Part shown: in pieces, positions 34,223-45,194 of the stretch | Position numbering within the stretch: the stretch's first letter is position 1 | How the letters are laid out: the number at the start of each line of letters is the position of its first letter | Source of the DNA: Mugil cephalus | Taxonomy: Eukaryota > Chordata > Actinopteri > Mugiliformes > Mugilidae | Length of the DNA stretch: 64,000 nt | Direction: 5' to 3' | Assembly: GCF_022458985.1 (NCBI RefSeq) | Contig: NC_061778.1 | Coordinates: 3,055,501 to 3,119,500 of the forward strand | Translations under genes and position numbers: made by a program | Notes under the pieces: generated by a model | The model's database searches: none | What the model was told of the DNA's origin: nothing | What the model saw: only the letters and a program-made list of their open reading frames with translations

Positions 34223-37047
34223 CTACGATCCGTCACAGCTGTGCTTCTTGAGCTGCCTTGAATCGGAGAAGCCCCGGTTGCACTGCTGACACGAGTAGAG
34301 CTTCTGGCCCGTGTGGACCTGCAGGTGAGACTTGAGCTGATTCGACTGGTGGAACTTCTTCTGACAGTACATACATTCGAACGGTTTCTCCCCCGTGTGG
34401 ATCCTCAGGTGTCGGTAGAAGTTGCCGTCCGTTCGGAAAGCTTTGCCGCACTGGTCGCACTTGTACGGCTTCTCCCCCGTGTGAATGCGTTCGTGCTGCT
34501 TCAGGCTGCCCGAGTGGAAAAACCTCTTCCCGCACACGTCGCAGACGAACGGCTTCTCCCCCGAGTGGCTCCGCTGATGGTAGCTGAAAGAGTACTTGTT
34601 GTGGAAGGACTTCCCGCAGATGGTGCAGTTGTACTCCTTGTGCTCGCTGTGGCCCTTCTCGTGCAGCTTGAGCGAAGACGCGGCGCTGAAGCCTCGCAGA
34701 CATATTTTACAGCTGAACGGCTTCACCAGGGACTTGTTCTGCCGCCGGGACTGGAACAAGCTTTGCGTGCCGTCCGAGTCCTCGTTCCTGTTGGCGTGGA
34801 CGTACCTCTGGTGTATGAGCAGCCGGCAGTTGAAGAGGAACGTCTTCCCGCACAGGTCGCACATGAACGGCTTCCGGGCCCCGTGGATGAGCATGTGGGA
34901 CTTGAGCTTGTTGTTGTCCGAGAAGCTCTTGCCGCACTCCTTGCAGGTGAACGGCTTCTCCCCCGTGTGAATGCGAATGTGCCGCTTCAGGTTGTTGTTC
35001 AGGCTGAACCTGGCGCCGCAGATGTGGCAGGTGAAGGGTTTCTCCCCCGTGTGAACCACGTTGTGCCTCTTCAGAGCGGTGCCCGTCCTGTACGAGCGGT
35101 TGCACACGGTGCACACGAACGGCGTGTCGCCCGTGTGCTTCCTCTTGTGCACCGTCAGCGAGTGGGCGTACTTGAACGTCTCGTCGCACAGCGTGCACTT
35201 GTACTTTTTGGTGTTGGTGTGGACCATCTGGTGGAAGCGAAGGGTGTCTTTGCTCTTGAACTCTTTGCCGCAGGTGGCGCAGCTGAACGGCCTCTCCTCC
35301 GAGTGCACGGCCATGTGACACTTCAGCAGGACCCTCGTCTTGCAGGTCTTGTCGCAGAGCTGACACTTCAGCATTTGCTTCCACTTCTCGTGGCGCAACA
35401 GGTGGTTTTCCAGCGACTGCTTGATCCGGAACGTTTTCCCGCACTGGCTGCAGGCGAACGGCTTCGGAGGCTTCAGGACCTGGTGGCGCTTGAGGTGGTT
35501 CTGAAGCGACTGCTCTTTCCTGTACGACCTCTTGCACTGAGGGCAGGGGAAAGGCAGCGGGTCCTTCGTCGTCTCGTGACGTAAGAGGTGGTTCTCCAGA
35601 GACCGTTTCTCCAGGAAGCTCTTGCCGCACTGCTCACAGGGGAACGGCTTCTTGTGGACCGCCATGTGTTTCTTCAGTTCGCCTTTCCAGTAAAAGCCGC
35701 AGTCGCACTGCTCACAGAAGAACCGCTTCGCTGTGTGCGACTGCTTCTTTTTCAGCCTTCGTCCCTGCTTCTCGCCCTCACTCATCTGCTTTTCTGCAGC
35801 GCTGTCTGCGAAAACTGGAAAACGGAGAAAAAAAATGCACATTACTATTGAATTATCTGCTGGTTTCTAATCATTCACACGTGACTCACCTCTGCCAGTT
35901 TTACTAGTCGTCCTCCTCGTCCGCCTGGTTCTCCCTGAAGGCCCCTCTTGTAAAGGTTTCTACAAGGTGTAAGAGAAGAGTTTAAGCATCTCCACTTAAC
36001 ACCACAGACGACCTGAATCTGTGGCAGCAGGAGACACGTGTGCAGACAAACCAGAGACACTCGACCTTTTCTTGTGGCGAGTCGAGGCCACCAGCAGCGC
36101 TGGAGTCTGGACTGTGGACATCTTGAGGCGTCAATTCTGCTGCTGCTGGTTTGAGGATGACCGCCGTCGCTTCAGAGACGTCCGCCAAAGGCTGCCCGAC
36201 GATCTGACTGGAACCCACCAACAGCACCGTCGGAGAGGAGCTGACTTTGCTGACGAACACCATGGGGGCGGCCACGGGCGTAGCAACATTCGCAGATTTG
36301 ACCGTCGTAGATGCGTTACCGCCTGCTGAAGACGGAGCTGGACTCAGCGAGTCCATCACAACTGATTTTACGTCAGTCTGACAGGCGGCGACTGACAAAA
36401 CTGGTCCTCCTGCGTTCAGATAGAGAGACGTGACCTCAGCATCAGACATTTAAAGTAACTTAATCAACAAAAGTACAGAAGATGCATTTGTTCTTTCTTT
36501 TCAGATTTGTTTAAGCAATCTGAAGGCATTGCATGGTTATTAACACTACAATCTCCATCAGTACACACTCCTGCAAAGATAAAACACTTTGCTTGTTGTA
36601 TTAAATCTGCTGAGATCCACATGTGTCACCTATCAGGGAGCCGTCCCGCAGCAGGATGTGTGTCGGGCCTTCGGGCGTCCCCACTCCGCCTTCACTGATG
36701 GTCTTGATCTCCTGCTCCAGCTGCTCCATCTCTTTGCCCAGCTGACCCACCCTGGCTTCCAGCTCCTGCTCCAGCTGCCCGGCTTTCCTCTGCAGGACGT
36801 CCTCCAGCTGCCCCGCTTTGGCCCGCAGAGCCTCGTTCTCCTCCAGCAGCTCGGACGAGAGCTCCGCGAACAGTTTCTGGATCTGCACCACCAGGCATTT
36901 CTCTATCTCCTGGATTTCGCCGAACTTCGCCTCTTCCCACACGGCGTTTGGCGCCTCTTTGGCCCAGACTTCCCTGAAGACAGACACGGTCGCCTGGATA
37001 GCGACCTCCACCAGCGACGCCACCTCGGTGCCGAATCTCGCCTCCAT
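34223..37047 (-). CDS. C2H2 zinc-finger protein (gene A), 4 exons, 17 fingers
   Basis: Exons 37,047-36,630, 36,409-36,066, 35,959-35,890 and 35,805-34,223 give about 804 aa in phase. Exon 1 encodes a long coiled coil (LLEENEALRAKAGQLEDVLQ, repeated AGQLE heptads, about residues 60-125). Exon 2 encodes an Ala/Val/Ser-rich low-complexity segment typical of a disordered activation region. Exon 3 is very basic (GRTRRTRRTTSKTGR), probably a nuclear localisation signal. Exon 4 carries 16 C2H2 fingers and a terminal C2HC finger (GFSDSRQLKKHSC). The donor I placed after exon 2 (AAAAG|gtcgag) is weak, chosen because it keeps phase; another donor nearby is possible, so the exon 2 end is uncertain. Paralogous to gene B, with an additional low-complexity exon. 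Probable nuclear regulator. Confidence 0.87.
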
Positions 37048-37226
37048 GTTTGCTCGGTCGATTTAAAAATCTCAACCTGCGGCGTCCGACACTCGGTGGC
37101 ACATTTCAGCCCAAATAGGAACTTAAACTGGACGCAGCTTTATTATAGGACGCACCATCCGTCTTTCTTCCGTCCTGAATGGCGGACTGTGTGTTTGTGT
37201 GCACCACCGAAATACGTCCCGGTTGT

Positions 37227-37241
37227 ACTTCCGGCTTCCGG
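37227..37241 (-). promoter_or_regulatory. Paired ETS/GABP-type sites upstream of gene A
   Basis: On the - strand two CCGGAAG cores lie side by side (ACCGGAAGCCGGAAGT), about 180 bp upstream of the gene A ATG in CpG-containing DNA without a TATA box. Paired sites match the tandem ETS binding mode of GABP. Confidence 0.5.
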
Positions 37242-37249
37242 TGCCGTGG

Positions 37250-38390
37250 CTGAACTACAAAATAAAAGCTGTAAAATTACTCTAGTTTCTTGTGTGTTTT
37301 TTCTCTACTTTTGATTTTTCATGGAGCAATATTCCTCAAATAAACTACCTCACTGTCCTCATGTTATAACCTTGGCAATTATATTACCAATTTTTAATTC
37401 CAATTTCACATTATATACAGAATTTCCTTATCTATTTTTGTCTATGTGTTATTTCTTTGTACATATTCTTGTCTAGTTCTACTCTCAGAAGGAAATTTCC
37501 CTTACGTGGAATAAATAAACAATGTCTTATGTCTCTTACTGTGTGTCTTAAACTAATTTATGTAAACTTTCTTCAATTTTGTTCATACTGATAAACCAGA
37601 ACTGTGATTAAAACCCAGGAAAATTAAATTTAAGTGTTTTAAGTTTAATTAAGTCCACCAAGACCTGTAAAATAAAAATAAAATAATCTGATAAAATCCT
37701 ATAAATAATGACAACTCCAGATTTTTCCATTTGTTTTAGCCCAAAGAAGAACACATCAATTAGAAGAATGTTTGCATTTATTAAACTATCCTTCAAATAA
37801 ATAAATAAAAATCAGACAATGCTGCTAAATCCTGGGTCTCAGTTTTGTGTTCTGTCCACTTACCTTAATAAAACAGTACACAAATTACAGATAGCAGCTA
37901 TTTTTATTAAAAAATTGTAGCCTTCTATGTAATTTTCACATTTTGCAAATTCTTGCTGCTGGTCAGATTTGACCATTTTGGCTGGTATTTTTATTTAGTT
38001 TGTCCTAAAATAACTTTCATTCACATTCAAAATAAAGAGCCCAGACCTCAAATAAAAGCTTCACAAAAAGACAGACACAGACATTATGTTTTAATATCAC
38101 AATCTGTATTTATCAATTCAAAGAAACAACTGTACACAGTCAATGATTTGCAGTTGGTTCTGATCATTTTATACATTATTGGTTCCATGTTTGTGTCGCC
38201 CCGGTATGTTACAGTGATTGTATAGTGGAGAGACATGCAGTACCGTAATAGAGACTTTTTCATTCATGCAACCTCTTTGTCCTGATGTGTTTGTGTGGAT
38301 CGTTTTATTTAACGCGACTCGTGGTACAAAACAATCCCACATCAACACAGTTGAACACTGCAAAGACAAGAGGCAGTTTTCCCAGTGTCA
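37250..38390. other. AT-rich spacer, no gene seen
   Basis: Contains a short sequence resembling a fish LINE 3' tail near 37,480-37,540 (agaaggaaatttccct ... ataaacaatgtctta). Otherwise I see only AT-rich unique-looking DNA. Confidence 0.5.
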
Positions 38391-38392
38391 CC

Positions 38393-38566
38393 ATGGATGT
38401 TTCTACAGAAAATACTTCTGAGCAAATATATTTGTACATTATGAGGCTGATGATTGCAGACATACGGGACAGACACAGGCTGAGGGCGGATGGACGGCGG
38501 CGCTCGGGGCTCCTGGGAGAGGAGAAACTGTGGCAGCGGATCAGCTGGAAAACCAGCTTCTATTGA
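38393..38566 (+). CDS. Possible 57-aa microprotein gene (unrecognised)
   Basis: A single small frame starts in an excellent Kozak context (tcaccATGG) and ends in TGA. A canonical AATAAA lies 117 nt downstream, at 38,683-38,688. The protein begins MDVSTENTSEQ, continues with an amphipathic hydrophobic helix (IYLYIMRLMIADI) and ends in a very basic half (RDRHRLRADGRRRSG, then KLWQRISWKTSFY). Codon choice in the second half is GC-rich, unlike the AT-rich flanks. There is no signal peptide and no clear transmembrane span. The same frame is open for 36 codons upstream, but those lack protein-like character. It may be a real single-exon gene, the last exon of a longer gene (a possible acceptor gattgcag precedes ACATACGG inside it), or chance. 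I do not recognise the family. Confidence 0.4.
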   Translation: MDVSTENTSEQIYLYIMRLMIADIRDRHRLRADGRRRSGLLGEEKLWQRISWKTSFY

Positions 38567-38682
38567 GTGTTTACTGGTTTATCTTTGGCTGGTGTCAACA
38601 TTAAGAAATAATGGTGTGGGACTAAATGATGTTTGTTGAATGTTGATGTTGTTAATGATGTTGCCTGAATCATCAAAAAACC

Positions 38683-38688
38683 AATAAA
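38683..38688 (+). terminator. Poly(A) signal after the 57-aa frame
   Basis: Canonical AATAAA followed by an AT-rich stretch, 117 nt after the stop codon at 38,566. Confidence 0.4.
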
Positions 38689-39215
38689 TTATTAAAAATG
38701 CTGCAAATAATTCACTAAGACTGTTTCACTCAAGTGTTTTTGTAGCTGCTGAGACACATAGATGATGCATTTTATAAAATAATAACATGAATGTCTCCTA
38801 AATGAGCTTAATGATTTAAAATGGGAGGCTGCACATTTTAATGCACGGATGCTAAACAGAAACTTCAGTGCACGTGAATCTAAAGAAATATTGTGCTATC
38901 TTTCATTTTTAAGCAGAGATTTGTATGTATGTACGTAACTCTCCTCTAGGAAGGATGAAATGATGCACAGGATAATTCTTTAAACTGGAGCATTTAAAGA
39001 TAATAACCAAACCAATAAATACATTCACAAAATCAGCTTCTTAGTAATTATAAAACAAAAATAATCCATCTTTTAAAACACTGACTGAACGGCTCGAGTT
39101 CTTTTTAATGTTTTGCTAAATTTAGCAGCTTTGATTGTCGTCATAAACACAAGGGTAAAAAAAATCTGCTTAACTCTCTGAGCCCTTTATAGTGTCTTCT
39201 GTCATAATATTCCAG

Positions 39216-39218
<3 letters not shown>

Positions 39219-39267
<49 letters not shown>
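39219..39267 (+). repeat. (TG)n microsatellite
   Basis: About 24 uninterrupted TG units. Confidence 0.95.
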
Positions 39268-39269
<2 letters not shown>

Positions 39270-39556
39270 CTAGATCAAGGCTGAATATTTGTTTTAGTCC
39301 ACGACACCAGAGCCGGCAGCATCCAGTGGTGATGGACGTGATTTTTGGAAAATGGATTAGAAAGCTGTAAAAAATGCTTAAATGAATAATAATTTGGTCT
39401 GTGGAAGATCAGGAAACAATAAATCCTCATATTCTTGGTGCTTCAGGGGAAGTTCATTCAGATCATAGTGTATCTGAGACAAAACTAGGACAAAGGCAAC
39501 TGGAGCGGTTGTTTTCTTGAAGATGTTTTATCCAAATCTTCAGTTCTAAAAAGCTG

Positions 39557-39568
<12 letters not shown>

Positions 39569-39642
<74 letters not shown>
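39569..39642 (+). repeat. (TA)n microsatellite, about 36 units
   Basis: A perfect alternating TA run of more than 70 bases, self-complementary and able to extrude a cruciform; often unstable in cloning and assembly. Confidence 0.95.
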
Positions 39643-39644
<2 letters not shown>

Positions 39645-39713
39645 ATAAGGAACATCTGTGGGCAGATGCACATTGTAAACACAAATGACTTGAGTTTGTA
39701 ACGACCAGATATT

Positions 39714-39863
39714 CACCTGCAATTAGAGGATCAGTTCAAATTAAACTACACGGCATCTTCTTTTTCACAATTAGAGGTTTTCTAATGAAACTTTCCACTT
39801 TTACATGCATCATTAGAGACCCGCTAATTGTGAAAAATAAATAACATCCTCTAATTACAGGTG
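39714..39863. repeat. 150-bp imperfect palindrome (fold-back)
   Basis: The left arm (cacctgcaattagagg ... tttttcacaattagagg) pairs with the right arm (gctaattgtgaaaaa ... cctctaattacaggtg), with an unequal spacer in each arm and a centre near 39,795. Probably a small inverted-repeat transposable element; family unknown. Confidence 0.65.
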
Positions 39864-41429
39864 GGTAGGAAATAAAAACCTAAAGTCCCGACCAGTCATT
39901 TCAGAACTGAAGGATACTACTTGGATGAAACATCTGATCCTGACTGGTCATAAAACAAACTACTTAAACAATTAATCAATCATAAACCTCTAGCCTGTAA
40001 TTTCTTGACTTGTTTATCCGTTCGGCAACAACTGTAGAGAAGAAAAAGACGAGAAGAATCATTTGAGGCTCTTCTCCGATGCTAAACTAACCTCTGATAA
40101 AACTTTCTGGTAACTCTGTGACGTCTCTCTGCTGGATCCCCAACACCACTGCCCATCAGGCCTCAGCTCACAACAGGCCAGCGTCCCTATAGTGCAAAGG
40201 AAAAGTTGCATAAAGTCTCATTGCTACCATGGACAACGCCATCATCTTCCTCCTCATCATCATCATCATGATAAACAATATTAATCCCTGAACACAAATT
40301 AGCCTCCATATTACTGCATACTACTGAGTGGTGGTTTGGGTGAATCGAGATGCAACAACTTAATGTAGTTGTGGAATCTGAGGGGATTAATTAAAACCTG
40401 CGTCGGTTTTTATTGTAACGGGAGGAAATACTGATCCACACAGAAACATTTTCATTTCGTTTGGGGGAAATAAAAACGCCGACTATAAACACATTAATGA
40501 CAAACCAAAAGGTCTTTTATTCGTCATTTCATCTCGGCTGACAGACTGAGGCTGACGTGAACAGAACAGCAGAGACACACACAGGCAGGCGGCGCCCAGA
40601 CTTTTACATTTATCTGAGCCAAATCTGAGCCGCTGATTTAAACTTTGCACAAGATCTGGTTATTTCTGGTGTAAAATACTTTACACGCTCAGCTGCACCC
40701 GGCGCAGTCTGTCCTGTGTGTATCGACAACAACACATTGTGCTGGTTCACGATGCTGTTCTGTGTCACTTTATACAAGGAAGTTTTGCTCATTCAAAATT
40801 CACTTCTCTTAACTCTGACTGTGTTTGTTGTGTCCAACATGCATGTAAATGGTTGCATTGATCTGGCATTCACACCTAATTAAGATGCATAAAATGTGTA
40901 TGAAAAAAAAGAAAAAGAAAATAACAAGTCCTTTTACGGCTCGAGAGAGGATAATTTAAAACCAGTGAAAACTTAGAAATCCTGGAACAGCTCGACGTCG
41001 TTATAATGTTTAAAAAGATAAACGTCACCCTGGCAAATATAGATATCTGAAAAATATAAAACTAATTCTGAGGGTGACTCTTGGAAATGACCTGCTCGTA
41101 AAGAAACATGTAAACTTATGCATCTAAAGTCCAACTGAAATCATTGCGTTGTTTTAATCTGGCGACAGGAGAATGAGGGAGCGAGTAGATGAAGAGTAGA
41201 TGAGGTGTAGTTAGCTGTGCTGGACAGACTATGGTGCACTGACGTCAAGCAGACTTGTTAATTTATCTTCCCCTATAAAGTGTTTTGGTCTTATTAAACT
41301 GAAAAACTGTTTAAAACACTAGCAATAAAGGAGAAATCTTGTGTTTGTCTTGCTAACTGGTTGAAGTCTGTTGCCCTTGTTGCGCCCTCTAGTGGCTGTG
41401 AATAAAAAAAATATGTTTTTCTGACCTCC

Positions 41430-42188
41430 AGTATCCGAAATCGCCCCCTAACCCCAGTGTAGGCCCCTGTGTAATTGTTACGCCATTCTGTAGTTACGCC
41501 TATGTAGGGTTTCACTATAAAGTGAGCTCAAACGCAGCAGCTTTTGGACACCACCTAGTATATACAGTCAATGGACACCACACGTATCATCGTTTGACGC
41601 GCAGTTAATGACGTCACTACAGTCGCATTATCACGTGTCAGACTGCCGCGCTCCCCTCGTTATCCCATTATAAGTTACACATTACTAAAACGTGGTGATT
41701 TTGTGAACAAATATGCGCGATGTTCTTAAAATAAAAAATAAAATTATGTTTTAAAAAAAAGTTTCATATTATAACAGCCACTAACGGCCATTAACGGCGG
41801 CATTCAACGGGTGGTGGACATCCCATCATGCATTGCGTCTCTAGCGGCGCCGCCGTTAATGGCCGTTAGCGGCTGTTAGTGAGACACATTTTTAAGTTTC
41901 GTCTTTTTTTAAAACGGAATTTTACTTTTTATTTCGTGGACATCACACATACGTGTTTACAAAATCATCACGTTTCACTAATGTGTAAATTGTTAATGGC
42001 TTAACCAAGGGAGCCGCGGCAGTCTGTTACGTAATGATGCGACAGCAGTGACGTCATTAACTAGGCGTCAAATGTTGATACGTGTAGTATCTATGGACTG
42101 TATATACTAGGTACTGACTGAAAGCTGTTGGGATTGAAACCCTGCAAGGCAGCAGGGGTTAGGGAGTGAATAAATGATTTCGGACACA
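41430..42188. mobile_element. Outer MITE carrying a nested palindrome
   Basis: The left end (tatccgaaatcgccccctaa) and the right end (ttagggagtgaataaatgat followed by ttcggacac) share the inverted core CCGAAATC and a CCCTAACCCC block. CCGAAATC-ended elements with an interior like actataaagtgagctca are widespread in fish. The 560-bp palindrome at 41,553-42,112 sits inside it. Confidence 0.6.
41553..42112. mobile_element. 560-bp near-perfect palindrome (fold-back element)
   Basis: Starts ACCTAGTATATACAGTCAAT and ends with the inverted TATATACTAGGT. Most of each arm of about 270 bp pairs with the other. Matching landmarks include GTTAATGACGTCACT with AGTGACGTCATTAAC, CAGACTGCCGCG with CGCGGCAGTCTG, and GCCATTAACGGCGGC with GCCGCCGTTAATGGC. 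The centre is near 41,830. It encodes nothing. The ATATACAGTC terminus is a recurrent fish fold-back terminus. Confidence 0.85.
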
Positions 42189-43179
42189 TATTTTTTGTGT
42201 TTTAGGTAGTTAATATAATGTTGCATGTTCAATTTCTTGGAAGTTTACTTTTAGTAAGTTATTCCATGCTATAGAAACTGGATGAAACCTAATGGCGACC
42301 ACCAGTTGCCATGCCAACCGCTCCGTAAAGCGGTCCCATGGGGGCATGAGAGTTGTAAAAACAATTTTTAAAAATAAGTACAGTGTATTATACAGCATTT
42401 CCTTGTAAGTGGTGGTGGTAGAGCAGAGGACTGTACTAATTAAACGAAAACACTCTCCTTTTCCTTGGCCAATGACAGGAAGTGGCGAAATATTGTCCAT
42501 ATTTATATAGCCTATGGTTTGGACTAACTTGACAAATGCACATCTTCTCTAGGAACTTACAGGACATGAAAATGAAAATATAAATTAAACCCTTTCTGAT
42601 CCACAGAGCAGACGCTGATGTTTGCGCAAACTAACCGCACGCAAATGAATTTCAGTTGGACTTGAAAGACTCAGAAACAGCAGAACTGCAGTGAACAATG
42701 TCTCATCAAGTAGCCATGACGTAATAATATTAAAAAGCAGGAAAGAAATTTAAAAAAGGGTTTTAAAACGCTGTCTGACCAGGATGCATCTAACAGAGCT
42801 GGAAAATGAACTATTATCCAGCTAATTAGACTTTTGTCAACTCTCGTCTCCCTGTGGTTTATGGCTTCATGGTGTGTTAACAGGAAATCAGAGACTGTAT
42901 GTAGATGCCCAGTCAGCGGGCTGCAAAGACAAGCTTCTTTAGACGAGTGATTTCTCTCCAAGCAAAACATGCAAATCTTGTGACGAACAGACGGTTGAAC
43001 CCACCCACAACATATTTGGTCGGTCGGATAACCTGGCTCTCAGTGGCGTGTCAGTCCATTCACTTGTTTGTTCATTATCTAAGTCAGTCATTTCGGTTTT
43101 AGGACCTTTAAACACTCTGTTGCATGTTTATAACCTCTGACATTTTAAACCTGATGAGTGTGAATCTGTACATCTATCT

Positions 43180-43350
43180 TTGTGAGGACCGGTTTGAGTT
43201 TTAGACCTTGCGAGTGAGGACATTTTTTGGCAGATCCTCACTTGTTTAGGGACTGTTTAGATTAGGTTTTAGGATCAAAGCTGGGGTCAGGCATTTAACT
43301 ATGTTATAGTGGTGGGGTCCTCACGAAAACAGAAGTATAAACCTATGCGT
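43180..43350. repeat. GTGAGGACC-ended dispersed fish repeat
   Basis: Begins TTTGTGAGGACCGGTTTGAG and ends with the inverted GGTCCTCAC followed by gaaaacagaagtataaacc. The internal phrases (ttttagacc, ggttttaggat, ggggtcaggcattta) form a repeat pattern I know as common in fish. Family name not assigned. Confidence 0.6.
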
Positions 43351-44183
43351 GTGTGTATATCCGTGTTGTGGATTGGACGTATCTGGAAGACTGAGGTGGC
43401 ATCTGAGGGGACAAACATTGAACATGTGTGAAGCACACGGTAAGCACACACCAACACAAGTAACCTGAGAGCTATGGAGACCCTGGGAGCAGAGAGCATC
43501 AGCACACACACACACACACTCACACACACTCACACATAAACAAGTTCTGTATAAAAACGGATGCAACAGATTTGTGTGAGGAAAAGCGTATCAGAGAATA
43601 TCTGACGATGTCGTAAAAGAATCAAAGAGCAGATGAGGCCCGTCTTCAGCCCTGAAAGCCTCATTCATTAAAAACATGCCAGAGTTTGTGCTTATGAACA
43701 AAGCCAAACATGCCATTCATGGAAAACTGAAACCGTTTCGTAGGTGAAAGCTGTATTTGTTAAGTATTTTTAGTGAATGAGGCCCCCTGGGAATCAGAGG
43801 TTTATCTCTTCAGATCAGAGCTGTACATCTGTCTACTAATCTTTCTAATTTAGACGCTGAAAGTCCGAGCTGTGCTGTAGTCCTTGCGTCACAGGTTGAA
43901 CACCTCGTGACTCGACTGTCATGCAGAAATCTTCACTTGAAAATCTGTTATCCTACGTAAATTCTACACAAAAGAAGGGAAGCTGCTCTGTTTGCTGTTC
44001 GTGGGCAGATTTCAACGATACATGTGATTAAATTCTTAGAAAAGATCCTTAGATCTTCCTTAAGTTCAACATTTTAGGATCTTATTTTATCAAGTTAATA
44101 ATAAATACTCTTCTCTCCTCCCTCGAATCAGCACAGACGTGAAGATCAGATGTTTTCAATCTAGTTCTACTCTTTTTTTGTTT

Positions 44184-44189
44184 TTTAAT
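44184..44189 (-). terminator. Weak candidate poly(A) signal for sptbn4
   Basis: ATTAAA on the - strand about 680 nt beyond the sptbn4 stop codon. The real 3' end may be elsewhere; I saw no canonical hexamer nearer the stop. Confidence 0.2.
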
Positions 44190-44870
44190 TTTTTATCGTG
44201 GCCAGATCTAGATTAAGATGGGATAAAGTGGATACAACAACCAAAAGAAAAAAGTCTATGTTTGTCTGTAAAACGTTTTGGCATAATTTCATTCTCTTTC
44301 CGAGGAGTAATAAGACAGAGTGTAGGATGTCTCGACTTACAGACAGACAGATAGATACAGTAGATAGGACGGACAGACGGGAAATACATACAGATACAGC
44401 TCATCTCATAGAAAAAACAAACATGGAACAGTATGAGCTACGTTTTTTTTTATCACACTACCAGCAATCAGTAACAGCCTTTCAAATTAACGTGATGCGC
44501 GTCCCGTCTCTCTCTCGTGTTAACGCTGCCCCGGGCGTCAGCAGCACAAAAAAAAACTCTGTCCGCTGCAGTTCTCTGAAACGGCCACCAGGGGGAAGTG
44601 GGGGGCGCCACTGACTCTGCGTGTTCTCACAGAGACACAGAAGAGAGAGGGAAAGAGAGATGTCTCCTGCTCCAAATCAAATCCGTCCTATGAGTGAGCC
44701 TGGGAAATCAAATCCTTCATTCCTTTCCATCCACCGAACGCAACTGCTCTGTTGACAGTGTTGGAGGCGGAGACAAGGAAGGGGGGGCGTTCACCTCCAG
44801 TCTGCGGCCCCGCCTCCCAACGCGGAGTTCAGACGCTTCAAATTCCGACCAATCCGTCGTTCGCACTTGC

Positions 44871-45194
44871 TCACTTTTTCTTGCTGGACTTTTCCGAGCG
44901 TTTCCCGTCCGACTTCCCGCCCCGGTCCGACCTCTCCGAGCGCTCCCCTCTTTCTCTTTCCTTCTCTCTCTCCTTCTCCTTCTCTTTCTCCTTCTCCTTC
45001 TCCTTCTCCTTGTCCGCCGGCTCGATCCGCTCGGGCTCGCCGCCTCGCTCCGACCTGTTGTCCGCCTTGCTGCCGTCGCGGCGCGTGCCCTCGTCGGTGG
45101 ATGAGGTAGTTGGTTGGGGCTGACCCCATTTGGCAATCTCCTCGTGCTCCGAAATACTGGCGGTGATGCTGGCCACCCAAGCTTTGAGGTCGTC
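44871..45194 (-). CDS. sptbn4: sptbn4 last exon with Lys-Glu/Arg-rich tail (detail)
   Basis: After the PH helix and the family-typical [14 protein letters not shown], the tail is a highly charged run dominated by alternating KE, then RE/RG/RS pairs, ending KSSKKK before the stop. The KE part is encoded by an interrupted AAG-GAG hexanucleotide repeat (ctccttctccttctc on the + strand, about 44,955-45,020), so its length is probably variable. Such alternating-charge runs form single alpha helices. Confidence 0.9.
   Translation of the reverse strand, partial: DDLKAWVASITASISEHEEIAKWGQPQPTTSSTDEGTRRDGSKADNRSERGGEPERIEPADKEKEKEKEKEKEKEREKERERGERSERSDRGGKSDGKRSEKSSKKK

Larger units (their letters stand above)
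38700..44180. other. Gene-poor stretch between the microORF and sptbn4
   Basis: No coding exon recognised. It holds TG and AT microsatellites, a 150-bp fold-back, a nested pair of inverted-repeat elements, a GTGAGGACC-type repeat and a CA run near 43,503-43,535. The right part may include the distal 3' UTR of sptbn4. Confidence 0.55.

Noticed and set aside
34313-35584. 423-codon open frame on the + strand
   Set aside because: Antisense shadow of the gene A finger array, with the same composition artefact as opposite gene B.
44694-45123. Overlapping frames on both strands around the last sptbn4 exon
   Set aside because: Generated by the AAG/GAG repeat; only the - strand frame continues the PH domain in phase.
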